NCBI GenBank assembly: GCA_009786985.1
Contig: WRGW01000100.1
Span: forward strand, 1-36,162
Direction of reading: 5' to 3'
Length of the DNA: 36,162 bases
DNA from: Oscillospiraceae bacterium
GTDB lineage: Bacteria > Bacillota > Clostridia > Oscillospirales > Ruminococcaceae
A program made the position numbers and the translations under genes. Position 1 is the stretch's first letter. Each line of letters starts with the position of its first letter. Positions 25,238 to 33,376 of the stretch are shown piece by piece. The notes under the pieces are model-generated. The model made no database searches, was not told the DNA's origin, and saw only the letters and a list, made by a program, of their open reading frames with translations.

Positions 25238-26410
25238 TCATAAATTCTCGCCACCGACTTTGTTTTCTTCAGCTGAGTGCAGCATAAAGGATTCAAAATC
25301 GCCAATATCGGTAGAAATATCGTTAGAATCGGCAGGATTTAAAAGTATAGAATCATCATTACCAACTGTAAAATCCGTGAATGCGTTTAGTGCATCATCA
25401 TCTGAATTTAAATCATTGCCATCAATTGCGAAATCGGTAAATGCACTAAGTGCATCATCAGGGTTTGTAGTCGAAACATCAGCGGTATTAGTAGCATTTT
25501 CGCCACTTGTGGAATCGAGAGAGAAATTCGAGAATTGATTAAACACATCATCGACAGAAGGAGCTGCTGGCGGGGCATAAGTCCCAGTTGTAGACAAGTT
25601 TGCAGCGGCGTTTAGTGCGTCATCAATTGTAGCAAAAGTCGGCTCATCAGCTGCTTTTTTGAACTCGTTCACTGCGTTTCCAGAAGCGGGTGCAGGTGCT
25701 AATTCTGCCATAAAATCTGCCACTTCGGTTGGCATTTCGGGGGTGAACGCAAATCCCATGAAATCGTCAGCAACACCAACTTCTGGCTGGTTTTGAAGCG
25801 GTGTGGAATTTTCATCATCACCAATTCCATCAATCGAGAAGTCAGCAAAAGCACTAAGCTCATCTGCACCCGAATTGTTTGAAGAAACCATAAAATCATC
25901 AAAAGACGTAATTGTTTCACCTTTTTTCACAGTCGCCGAAATTGGTGGAATTGCCACGGTTTCAGTGTCACTACCAAGTGGTACGATTACTTCTTTAGAC
26001 AATGTTGTGATTGCTTTGTTGAAAATGTCAGTAAGGGTGTTATAATATTCGTCGAGCTTTTTTTTGCCGTCTTTTAACTCATAAATTATTTTTTCGCCAT
26101 CAGCCATACTCAATGTAGAAGGTGCAGAATCGTTATTAGCCTTTTCGTTTTCGCTGTTTTCAAGAACTTCGATTTTATTCTCAAGTTCGGCATTTTTTGA
26201 ACGTAAAGTAGCGAGTTTTTGGTTGAGTTCTGTAAATTCATGAACAGCCTCAGGTTTTGATTCAATTGAAACAGCTTCCATATCTACTGGTGGATTTTCA
26301 AGTTTATTTTCGAGCTGTTCGATTTTTTCTTGCAATTCTTTAATATAAGTGTTCACCTCACTTTTATTAAATCCCATAGGAGCACTTTTGAAATTTATCG
26401 CATCACCCAT
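25238..26410 (-). CDS. DivIVA-like coiled-coil protein with repetitive acidic C-terminal tail
   Basis: A 390-aa protein. The N-terminus (residues 7-26, FKSAPMGFNKSEVNTYIKEL) resembles the membrane-targeting start of DivIVA/GpsB proteins. Residues 24-90 are heptad-like coiled coil. A short charged helix follows at 104-140. From about 165 to 380 the chain is low-complexity and acidic, with recurring motifs of the form D-A-L-x-A-F-x-D-F-x-I-D-G at 183-195, 319-331 and 339-350, and degenerate forms at 215-220, 287-299 and 371-376. A cell-pole or division-site scaffold is plausible from the N-terminus. The tail is not a domain I recognise. Monocistronic, GAGAGG before ATG. Confidence 0.75.
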   Translation of the reverse strand: MGDAINFKSAPMGFNKSEVNTYIKELQEKIEQLENKLENPPVDMEAVSIESKPEAVHEFTELNQKLATLRSKNAELENKIEVLENSENEKANNDSAPSTLSMADGEKIIYELKDGKKKLDEYYNTLTDIFNKAITTLSKEVIVPLGSDTETVAIPPISATVKKGETITSFDDFMVSSNNSGADELSAFADFSIDGIGDDENSTPLQNQPEVGVADDFMGFAFTPEMPTEVADFMAELAPAPASGNAVNEFKKAADEPTFATIDDALNAAANLSTTGTYAPPAAPSVDDVFNQFSNFSLDSTSGENATNTADVSTTNPDDALSAFTDFAIDGNDLNSDDDALNAFTDFTVGNDDSILLNPADSNDISTDIGDFESFMLHSAEENKVGGENL

Positions 26411-26431
26411 ATTTATAACCTCTCTTTATCG

Positions 26432-26455
26432 TATACTTGTTAGGAAACAAGTATA
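26432..26455. promoter_or_regulatory. Inverted repeat over the -10 of the DivIVA-like gene
   Basis: A perfect 10-bp inverted repeat TATACTTGTT/AACAAGTATA with a 4-nt centre. Its right arm contains the -10 hexamer and the rest covers the predicted transcription start. The geometry suits a repressor operator, or a hairpin at the mRNA 5' end. Confidence 0.45.
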
Positions 26456-26478
26456 TCACACAAATCACAAATTGTCAA
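26450..26478 (-). promoter_or_regulatory. Promoter of the DivIVA-like gene
   Basis: The minus strand shows TTGACA (26478-26473), a 17-nt spacer and TGA-TATACT (hexamer 26455-26450, extended -10). In the region 26479-26655, up to the def promoter, I see no further feature. Confidence 0.75.
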
Positions 26479-26655
26479 GAGGGAACTTTTTGAGGGTGTG
26501 GACAAACGAACACTTAAATAAAATCAAACATAGAGAATGGGAGTTCATGCGATTTCAGGTTGCGGTTCTACACGAAGACTATGCGATATTTAACGTCGCC
26601 GTTACCTATGTCTTGACTTTTAACAAGGCTCTAACAAGTTTTTTTGAAATTTTTG

Positions 26656-26684
26656 TTGACAATCTCATACAAATATGTTATACT
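26656..26684 (+). promoter_or_regulatory. def promoter
   Basis: TTGACA (26656-26661), a 17-nt spacer and TGT-TATACT (hexamer 26679-26684, extended -10). The leader to def is about 34 nt. Confidence 0.75.
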
Positions 26685-26724
26685 GAACATAATTGACTGA
26701 AAGGGAATGGGTTAAGATTAAAAT

Positions 26725-27243
26725 ATGGCAACAAGGCGAGTAGTTATGTTCGGAGAAGCGGGGCTTAGGAAGAAGAGTCGTGATGTTGAAATTTTTGACG
26801 ATAAGTTGTGGGTTCTTATGGATGATATGCGCGAAACCGTCGAGCGTTTTGGTGGAGTGGGTTTAGCTGCACCACAAGTTGGGATTTTGAGACGTGTAAT
26901 TGTGATTGAAGATGACGATTCAATAATACATGAATTTGTGAACCCAGTCATTACATCAATGAAAGGCAAACAACGCGAAATCGAAGGTTGTCTTTCATCA
27001 CCTGGAGAATGGGGATATGTTGAACGCCCCGATAAAATCAAAGTAAAAGCATTAAACCGTTACGGTAAGGAGTTCACTACTGATGCTGACGGTGTGTTTG
27101 CGATTGCCATTTGTCACGAAATTGACCATTTGAACGGAATTTTGTTCACCGACCTGACTGATGAAATGGTTGAGGATGAAGACGAACTCGAAAAAGCAAA
27201 ACGTGCGAGAAATCGCCGACGCAAAAAGAAAAGAAAGTTGTAA
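26725..27243 (+). CDS. def: Peptide deformylase
   Basis: A 172-aa metal (Fe2+/Zn2+) enzyme that removes the N-formyl group from new proteins. The three signature motifs are GGVGLAAPQVG, EGCLSSP (Cys89) and CHEIDHLNG (His131, Glu132, His135). The last 15 residues are an Arg/Lys-rich tail (KRARNRRRKKKRKL) that could help ribosome contact. The best Shine-Dalgarno match AAGGGA lies 18 nt before the ATG, which is far. No alternative start is better. A single gene with its own promoter and a hairpin terminator at 27253-27284. It is often next to fmt or priA in other genomes, but not here. Confidence 0.96.
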   Translation: MATRRVVMFGEAGLRKKSRDVEIFDDKLWVLMDDMRETVERFGGVGLAAPQVGILRRVIVIEDDDSIIHEFVNPVITSMKGKQREIEGCLSSPGEWGYVERPDKIKVKALNRYGKEFTTDADGVFAIAICHEIDHLNGILFTDLTDEMVEDEDELEKAKRARNRRRKKKRKL

Positions 27244-27252
27244 GAGTAGACA

Positions 27253-27284
27253 AAAGCGGTATGACTGTTCGGTCATACCGCTTT
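27253..27284 (+). terminator. def terminator
   Basis: A perfect 13-bp stem (27253-27265 with 27272-27284) with a TGTTCG loop. The T-tract is only three long. Confidence 0.65.
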
Positions 27285-27386
27285 CAGAGAAGATTGTCTT
27301 ATGTCCGCCCCTTGTTATTTCGTAAGTTATGCCTAATCAAATTTTTTAAAAAACTTTGATTTTTTTTGAAAAATTCAGAAAATTTA

Positions 27387-27528
27387 TGAAACTTTTTCAA
27401 AAAGCTGTGTGACTGCGTATATGGACGTACAGAATGTTGTGTTGGCTTACCAGAATACACCAATTAAAAGTTTGAAACTTTTTTAGTATGTTGTGTGACT
27501 TCGTATGTGAACGCACAAGATTTTGTGT
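27387..27528. repeat. Pair of 56-nt direct repeats, 86 nt apart, upstream of the dockerin-like gene
   Basis: Copies at 27387-27442 and 27473-27528 match at about 44 of 56 positions by eye, starting TGAAACTTTTT and sharing TGTGTGACT and CGTAT. The whole gene-free stretch 27285-27685 is AT-rich with A/T runs. A weak CGGACA-18-TATAAA (27587-27616) is a possible promoter. No ORF with a binding site is seen before 27686. Confidence 0.5.
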
Positions 27529-27685
27529 GAACCCCCGAATGAGTGTTTTTCAGTTATAAGTTGTTTCAGTTGGAAAGATATGAATTCGGACAAACTATGT
27601 TTAATGTCGCTATAAAATCTAACTGTAGTGGTGTTATAAATAATTCTATAAATAATTTTTTTACATGATGAAGGAGTAAATTACT

Positions 27686-28630
27686 ATGAAAAAAACAACA
27701 CAAAAAAGAAAGCAAAAAATTATCGCAATTGCGGTTGCTTGTGCACTACTCGCTGGAAGATTTCCAATGAACGCATTCGCTAACAACGAAGCTACTGAAA
27801 CAGCTCCAATTGAAGGAAGACTTCTTGGTGACATTAATAACTCAGGCGACATTAATATTGGTGACGCACTTCAAATTCTACGTTACCTTGTTGACCTTAC
27901 AACTCTTATGGATGCTGAAAACTCTCAAAGACTTGAAGATGATGAAGAAGAATGGGATTATGAACTCGCTCGTAGAGCAGCACAAATCAGCGAAGATTCT
28001 GTTGAAAACGACGAAGTTACAATTCGTGATGCGTTGATAGTTTTACGTTACCTTGTTGACCTTCCAATCGAAGTTGAACTTGGTGAGTTGGTAGTCGAAC
28101 TTGAAGAAGAACCTGTAGAGCCAGACGCTGATGCAGATGCTGAAACTGAATCAGGCGAAGAAACTGAATCAGGCGAAGAAACTGAATCAGGCGAAGAAAC
28201 TGAATCAGGCGAAGAAACCGAATCAGGCGAAGAAACTGAATCAGGCGAAGAAACTGAATCAGGCGAAGAAACTGAATCAGGCGAAGAAACTGAATCAGGT
28301 GAAGAAACCGAATCTGGTGATGCAGATGTAGACGCTGAATCTGGTGATGCAGATGTAGACGCAGACGCTGAATCTGGTGATGTAGATGTAGACGCAGACG
28401 CTGAATCTGGTGATGCAGATGTAGACGCTGAATCTGGCGATGCAGATGTAGACGCTGAATCTGGCGATGCAGATGTAGACGCTGATGTAGACGCAGACGC
28501 TGAATCTGGCGATGCAGATGCAGACGCTGATGCTGACGCAGACGCTGATGCTGACGCTGAATCTGGTGACGCTGATGCAGACGCAGACGCTGATGCAGAC
28601 GCAGATGCTTATACTGGTACAGATGATTAA
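27686..28630 (+). CDS. Secreted dockerin-like protein with acidic tandem-repeat tail
   Basis: A 314-aa protein. The signal peptide is about residues 1-33 (basic start, hydrophobic core IIAIAVACALLAG, cleavage likely after AFA). Two dockerin/EF-hand-like repeats follow: 49-71 (GDINNSGDINIGDALQILRY) with the Asp/Asn pattern of a calcium loop, and a degenerate one at about 108-126 (NDEVTIRDALIVLRYLVDL). Residues 155-208 are nine copies of ESGEET. Residues 209-314 are Asp/Ala/Val/Glu/Ser/Gly repeats. No LPXTG, SLH domain or C-terminal membrane span is visible, so anchoring would need a cohesin or charge interactions. The dockerin fold is seen; a cellulosome link is not shown. AAGGAG lies upstream. 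Confidence 0.85.
   Translation: MKKTTQKRKQKIIAIAVACALLAGRFPMNAFANNEATETAPIEGRLLGDINNSGDINIGDALQILRYLVDLTTLMDAENSQRLEDDEEEWDYELARRAAQISEDSVENDEVTIRDALIVLRYLVDLPIEVELGELVVELEEEPVEPDADADAETESGEETESGEETESGEETESGEETESGEETESGEETESGEETESGEETESGEETESGDADVDAESGDADVDADAESGDVDVDADAESGDADVDAESGDADVDAESGDADVDADVDADAESGDADADADADADADADAESGDADADADADADADAYTGTDD
28148..28309 (+). repeat. Nine tandem 18-nt repeats within the dockerin-like gene
   Basis: The unit GAATCAGGCGAAGAAACT is repeated nine times head to tail, nearly identical, encoding ESGEET each time. Differences are single silent T/C changes in copies 4 and 9. A more degenerate GAT/GCA/GAC repeat continues to about 28618. Units are multiples of 3, so copy-number change would alter length without a frameshift. 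Confidence 0.95.
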
Positions 28631-28663
28631 TTATATTGTAGTATAATTGGTTTTAATTACACA

Positions 28664-28698
28664 AAAACAGCGTGACCGTTTGTGGGTTACGCTGTTTT
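28664..28698 (+). terminator. Terminator after the dockerin-like gene
   Basis: A 14-bp stem with one G-U pair (28664-28677 with 28685-28698) ending in T6. It lies about 35 nt after the stop codon. Confidence 0.85.
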
Positions 28699-28715
28699 TT
28701 CTATTCGAGTTACGG

Positions 28716-28769
28716 AAAACAATAAATGCTCTTCAAGACTTAATAATCTTGAAGAGCATTTATTGTTTT
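28716..28769. terminator. Terminator after ppc
   Basis: A perfect 23-bp stem (28716-28738 with 28747-28769) with an 8-nt loop. Its A4/T4 ends serve both directions. It lies between the convergent dockerin-like gene and ppc. Confidence 0.8.
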
Positions 28770-28814
28770 GAGAGTTTATATATAGTTTTTAAGTTCTTTA
28801 ATTAATCGACTATA

Positions 28815-31616
28815 TTATCCACTATTACGAAGCATAGAAGCAACGGCGTTAATTGATGTATGAACGCCTTTACGAATTGTTTCGCACATATCCGCATCAG
28901 AGCCATCACGATAACGGCGTAACATCTCTACTTGTAGATGATTAAGTGGGTCGAGTGAAGGTAAGCGGTCTTCGATTACTTGGCGTAATACGACATTACG
29001 TTCCAGTAAAGACTCCTGTTCAGTGACAATTAGGATGTTTTTTACTGATAATTCATACTCAGCTTTAATGCGTGAGAAAATCGAATTCCTGACTTCTTCG
29101 TTTTCCACCAATGCAGCGTATTGTTTTGCAATGTTCATGTTCGCTTTAGCCAATACCATCTCCATGTTAGACAATAAAGTAGTGAATACTGGTAGCTCTT
29201 TGTACATTTTGCGTAATTCGCTGAGTGCTTTTTCTTCACCAATCGTTTCAAATAGCTTTTGGACTGCACTTCCGAATCCGTACCAGCCTGGTAGCATTAC
29301 TCTACACTGTGCCCATGAAAATCCCCATGGAATTGCACGCAAATCTTGGATTTTTGTACTCTTTTTCCTTGATGCTGGGCGTGAGCCTATATTCAAAGAT
29401 GCGATTTCGGTTATAACGGTTGATTGCCAGAAATAATCCTCAAACCCATCTGTGCGGTATACTAAATCTTGATATGCGTCAAACGCAAAATCAGAAAGTT
29501 TACTGAAAGTGTCCATAAAATCAACGTCTGTCTTTTTTGCGTTCGCTGATTTTGCAGTCGCAGCAAGAGTTGCAGCTACAAATACTTCTAAATGTCGTCT
29601 TCCGCTATCAGGATTATTGTATTTTGCGGCGATGACCTCACCTTGTTCGGTTAGACGAATTTCACCTTCAACTGCACCTTGAGGTTGTGATACAATCGCT
29701 TGATAGCTCGGTCCGCCACCACGTCCAGCTGCTCCTCCACAACCATGGAAAATCCTCAGCTTAACGCCATGTTTTTTGAAGACTTCTACTAAAGCGGTAA
29801 CACCACGATATAGTTCAAAACGAGAGGTGACGTATCCACCATCTTTATTACTGTCGGAATACCCGATTTGTACTTCTTGCACGTTTCCGCGTTTTTCGAG
29901 TAGACGGCGGTATAGAGGTAGCGATAACAGTTCATCCATAATTCGTGGGCTGTTACGCAAGTCACCGATTGTTTCAAATAGAGGGACTAAGTTTAAATCA
30001 AGCTCTTCTTCTTTGATGCGTAAGATGTTCGCTTCTTTGAGCAATAATGCGAGTTCCAACAAGTCAGAAATTCCGTGTGTCATAGATATAATTGACGTTC
30101 GTATACAACCTGTTCCATAACGAACGTGTGCTGTGCGTACCGCATCAAAAATCGCTAATTCTTTTTCAGTTTCGTCAGAATATTTTGCGTTACGCGAAAT
30201 TAGAGGGCGTGCCGAAGAAATTTCTTTGAGTAATAGCTCGATTCGTGATTTCTCGTCTAAATCAGTGTAATTATCGATTCCTACTTCTGCAAAAAGTTCC
30301 GCTACAACGCTTTCGTGTACGTTTGAGTTTTGACGAACATCAAGTGGTGCGAGTGTCCATTCAAACACACGTGCGGCGTATAATAGTTTGCCTAATCGCC
30401 CTTGAGCCAATGGTTTTAAACCGTGGAAGACTAAAGCATCTTTCACAATTGTGAGGTCTTTTATAAACTCATCTACTTTTTCATAAGGGGCGAGCTTTGC
30501 AGTGCGAATCGCAGGGAGCATATATACGTGAGGTCGCCGTCTAAGCAGTGAACGATAGGTCGCTGCGAGGCGCGCTTGGATTGTCGCCATTGCCAATCTA
30601 TACGGTTCGTCCGCTGTGTGGATTGAACATTCAGGTGAGTTGCTAACAAGTTCTTTTAACCCTACAGGTATTTCTTTTTTTAGAAGGCTCATAGAAAACT
30701 CTTGGTATAGCTTACCAGCTTGTGCTATATAGAAGTTGAACACACGCTCAATGTGTAGTGCTAGTGCTTGTTCCATAACATCGGCATTAACAAAAGGATT
30801 ACCGTCACGGTCGCCACCAATCCAGCTTGCGATTTGTAGGAACGGAGGGGCTTCAAAATTATCATCGCCGATTTTATTTTCAACAGACGCATAAATTTTT
30901 GGAACAGCTTCAAAAAAAGTTGTGTCAAAAAACGCTAGTAAATTCTCTACTTCATCTAAAACCGTTAGTTTAGTTTGACGAAGAATTCGAGTTTGCCATA
31001 AAGTCAAAATCTGTTCGCGTAGTTCGGTTTCGATTGTCTGAAGCTCTTCTTTGGTTGGTGTAACACAGTCACGCTTTACCAAAAGTTCAGAAATCGTGCG
31101 CAAAATATCACGAATCGAACGCCTTTGAACTTCGGTCGGGTGGGCGGTTAATACTGGTGCGATATATGCTGTGTCAAAAAATTCTTTGAGCTTTTCATCA
31201 GTATAACCATGCTCTTTAGCCAGAGTTATGCCCGATTCGAGGCTACCCTCATATGAGGTGTCACAGCTTACTCGTTGCGCTCTCCAGCGCTTTAGGTGGT
31301 GATGGTCTTCAACGATATTAACGAGTACCGAAAAATACACCGCTACCCGTGTGACGTGGTTCATAACATCGTCCGAGAGGCTACCTAATAGCTTTTTGAG
31401 TTCTGTGTGATTTCCAGCTTTGTAGGAATCTTTTAGCTTAAGGCGGACATCTTGTATGAGGGTGTACGCACTTTCCCCTTCTACTTGTTTGATTGTTTCA
31501 CCCAGCAACTGGTCGAAAAATCGTATATCTTCACGCATGGCTTTTGTGCTTTTGCGTGCTTCTTCTTGTGTATACTTAGTTCCTTCACTCTTGAAGTTGT
31601 TAAGCAAATATAACAT
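28815..31616 (-). CDS. ppc: Phosphoenolpyruvate carboxylase
   Basis: A 933-aa enzyme that makes oxaloacetate from PEP and bicarbonate. Motifs are TAHPTEVQRRS (catalytic His159), GGDRDGNPFV, GYSDSNKDGGYVTSRFELYRG and VEGEIRLTEQGEVI. The glycine-rich loop reads FHGCGGAAGRGGGP, where the family has FHGRGG..GRGG. The first Arg (R581 in E. coli numbering) is thus Cys626, codon TGT, one base from CGT. The second Arg (E. coli R587) is kept. The C-terminus ends RNSG rather than the usual RNTG. It follows lldP by 38 nt, with GAAAGGA before the ATG, so it is the third gene of that operon. Confidence 0.95.
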   Translation of the reverse strand: MLYLLNNFKSEGTKYTQEEARKSTKAMREDIRFFDQLLGETIKQVEGESAYTLIQDVRLKLKDSYKAGNHTELKKLLGSLSDDVMNHVTRVAVYFSVLVNIVEDHHHLKRWRAQRVSCDTSYEGSLESGITLAKEHGYTDEKLKEFFDTAYIAPVLTAHPTEVQRRSIRDILRTISELLVKRDCVTPTKEELQTIETELREQILTLWQTRILRQTKLTVLDEVENLLAFFDTTFFEAVPKIYASVENKIGDDNFEAPPFLQIASWIGGDRDGNPFVNADVMEQALALHIERVFNFYIAQAGKLYQEFSMSLLKKEIPVGLKELVSNSPECSIHTADEPYRLAMATIQARLAATYRSLLRRRPHVYMLPAIRTAKLAPYEKVDEFIKDLTIVKDALVFHGLKPLAQGRLGKLLYAARVFEWTLAPLDVRQNSNVHESVVAELFAEVGIDNYTDLDEKSRIELLLKEISSARPLISRNAKYSDETEKELAIFDAVRTAHVRYGTGCIRTSIISMTHGISDLLELALLLKEANILRIKEEELDLNLVPLFETIGDLRNSPRIMDELLSLPLYRRLLEKRGNVQEVQIGYSDSNKDGGYVTSRFELYRGVTALVEVFKKHGVKLRIFHGCGGAAGRGGGPSYQAIVSQPQGAVEGEIRLTEQGEVIAAKYNNPDSGRRHLEVFVAATLAATAKSANAKKTDVDFMDTFSKLSDFAFDAYQDLVYRTDGFEDYFWQSTVITEIASLNIGSRPASRKKSTKIQDLRAIPWGFSWAQCRVMLPGWYGFGSAVQKLFETIGEEKALSELRKMYKELPVFTTLLSNMEMVLAKANMNIAKQYAALVENEEVRNSIFSRIKAEYELSVKNILIVTEQESLLERNVVLRQVIEDRLPSLDPLNHLQVEMLRRYRDGSDADMCETIRKGVHTSINAVASMLRNSG

Positions 31617-31654
31617 ATTTAATCTATTCCTTTCAATTCACAGTTCTAAATTCA

Positions 31655-33364
31655 TCAAGTACCAACAACTCCATAAACCCAGTTGATTAAACTTTCGTTA
31701 TTAATCAAAGCATAGTTTACAACCCCCATTACTGCGGCGATTACGAGTACTACTGGGATTAGCTTTTTCAAAAGCTGTGGAACGTTTTCAGGTTGTTTAG
31801 TGGCAAGTGCCGCCATCAGAATAAGAGTAGGTCCAATTGTTACACCAAGCCCTGCTGACATAGTCTGAGACGCAGTCATCATTGCGGTGCTGACATCGAG
31901 CCCAGTTGCGATTTCGTATTGCAAGTTACCGAATAACACATTAGCGTTAGTATTGTTACCAGTGAGAAAGCTCGCAAGTACTCCTAACAGTGGCGACATA
32001 AACGGGAAGAATCCACCAGTTGCATCGGCAGTAGCGTTCGCTAATCTATGTGTCATGCCTGAATCCATCATAATCAAAGACATAGTTCCGAGTGATACGA
32101 GTGCAAGTGTCGCTGGAATACCCTTTTTGATTGTTTTGTCAACCGCTCCGATAAAGACTTTTTTGTTCCAAATGCCAGCACCTTTGTAAATAAGACAAGC
32201 GACAATCGATGCAATAACAAGTGGCATTACTGGATGCACGAACAATCTAATCGGATTGTATCGCTCAACTGCTGAAGCGGTGTATACTTCATCAATATGC
32301 AAAGCTCCGAATTCATACGAGTGTTCGCCGAAATTGAAGATGTTTTCACAACTTGTAACAGTTTGCGTTTCAGGAAACGCTGGTGAAATTGCCAACCTGT
32401 GGCTTGTGCGTATTTCGGCTGGAATCGCTTGAAACGATAGTAATAAAATTAGGATTAGTGCATACGGTGCAATCGCCTGTACAATCCCGAGTTTGTGATT
32501 AGGTTGTTTAGAATCTGATGTTTCAGCTTTGTCAGATTTAGCAGCTTTAGTGACTTTGCCCACCACTTTCTTTTCAGGTTCTGGCTTAGTTAGCCCGACT
32601 TTCTCGAAAACTTTGTAAAGTGTAAACATCACAATAAGTCCGCAAGCTGCCGTAACAATTGACGCTAAATGGAACATTTGATTCGCCAGTAATGCAAATT
32701 GCACACCAGCCATCACTATAGATACTGGTAGCACGTATTTCAAACCTTTTGCAATGCCTTTTAGCCCAGAGAACAAGAAGCATACACCAAGCCCAGTCAA
32801 TAAATGAATAGTCGTGTTAAAAATCCATAATGGGAATCTTAGGTATTCAGGTTCAATCCCAGTCAAACCTTGAATTACAAAGTATGCTGCCCCCATGCTC
32901 CCGAAGGTTACTGCCCATGAGTGTCCTAAAAGTGCAGCTGCTACTGATTTTACTGGATTAAATCCAAGTGCAATCAAAATTGGTGCAACAATTACCGCTG
33001 GAACGCCAAACCCTGCCAATCCTTGCAGTAGACCAGTGAACAGCCACGCCAATAGAACAAATGCTACAAACTTGTCTTTTAAGATTTTACCTAAGTTGTG
33101 ATTCACTACGTCAATCGCCCCGAAGTCGCTTACTAAATGGTATAGCATCAAAGCGCTCCAGACAATTAGCGATACAAATAGTGCGAGCCAGAGTGCTTTC
33201 CCGACTGCGACTACTAAACCATCAGCAGTCATCCCGAAAAATCCGATTGCTAATCCTAACGCAAGCGCCAACGAAATTGCACCAGATTTTGGCACGGGGA
33301 GTTTTAGCACCATAAGGCAAATCAGAAGTGCTATGAGTGGAATTAAAGTTAAAAACGTCATCAT
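31655..33364 (-). CDS. lldP: L-lactate permease family transporter
   Basis: A membrane transporter of 569 aa from this start, with about 12-14 spans, in the LctP/LldP family (lactate or glycolate with H+). Family segments include GLLQGLAGFGVPAVIVAPIL, ALLGHSWAVTFGSMGAAY and FLTGNNTNANVLFGNLQ. A charged cytoplasmic insert (KPEPEKKVVGKVTKAAKSDK) lies mid-protein. I chose ATG at 33364 because AGGTGGT lies 8 nt upstream. An in-frame GTG at 33376, directly after the upstream stop, would add four residues but has no binding site. Immediately downstream of the GTPase gene, and upstream of ppc. No lactate dehydrogenase is in the window. Confidence 0.93.
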   Translation of the reverse strand: MMTFLTLIPLIALLICLMVLKLPVPKSGAISLALALGLAIGFFGMTADGLVVAVGKALWLALFVSLIVWSALMLYHLVSDFGAIDVVNHNLGKILKDKFVAFVLLAWLFTGLLQGLAGFGVPAVIVAPILIALGFNPVKSVAAALLGHSWAVTFGSMGAAYFVIQGLTGIEPEYLRFPLWIFNTTIHLLTGLGVCFLFSGLKGIAKGLKYVLPVSIVMAGVQFALLANQMFHLASIVTAACGLIVMFTLYKVFEKVGLTKPEPEKKVVGKVTKAAKSDKAETSDSKQPNHKLGIVQAIAPYALILILLLSFQAIPAEIRTSHRLAISPAFPETQTVTSCENIFNFGEHSYEFGALHIDEVYTASAVERYNPIRLFVHPVMPLVIASIVACLIYKGAGIWNKKVFIGAVDKTIKKGIPATLALVSLGTMSLIMMDSGMTHRLANATADATGGFFPFMSPLLGVLASFLTGNNTNANVLFGNLQYEIATGLDVSTAMMTASQTMSAGLGVTIGPTLILMAALATKQPENVPQLLKKLIPVVLVIAAVMGVVNYALINNESLINWVYGVVGT

Positions 33365-33376
33365 TTCAAGCACCAC

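Noticed and set aside
28148-28309. A CRISPR array
   Set aside because: The 18-nt units are contiguous without spacers, in frame, and encode ESGEET within a signal-peptide protein.
28131-28331. A KLNQAK-repeat ORF in another frame of the dockerin-like gene
   Set aside because: It is the frame-shifted reading of the 18-nt tandem repeat and has no start signals.
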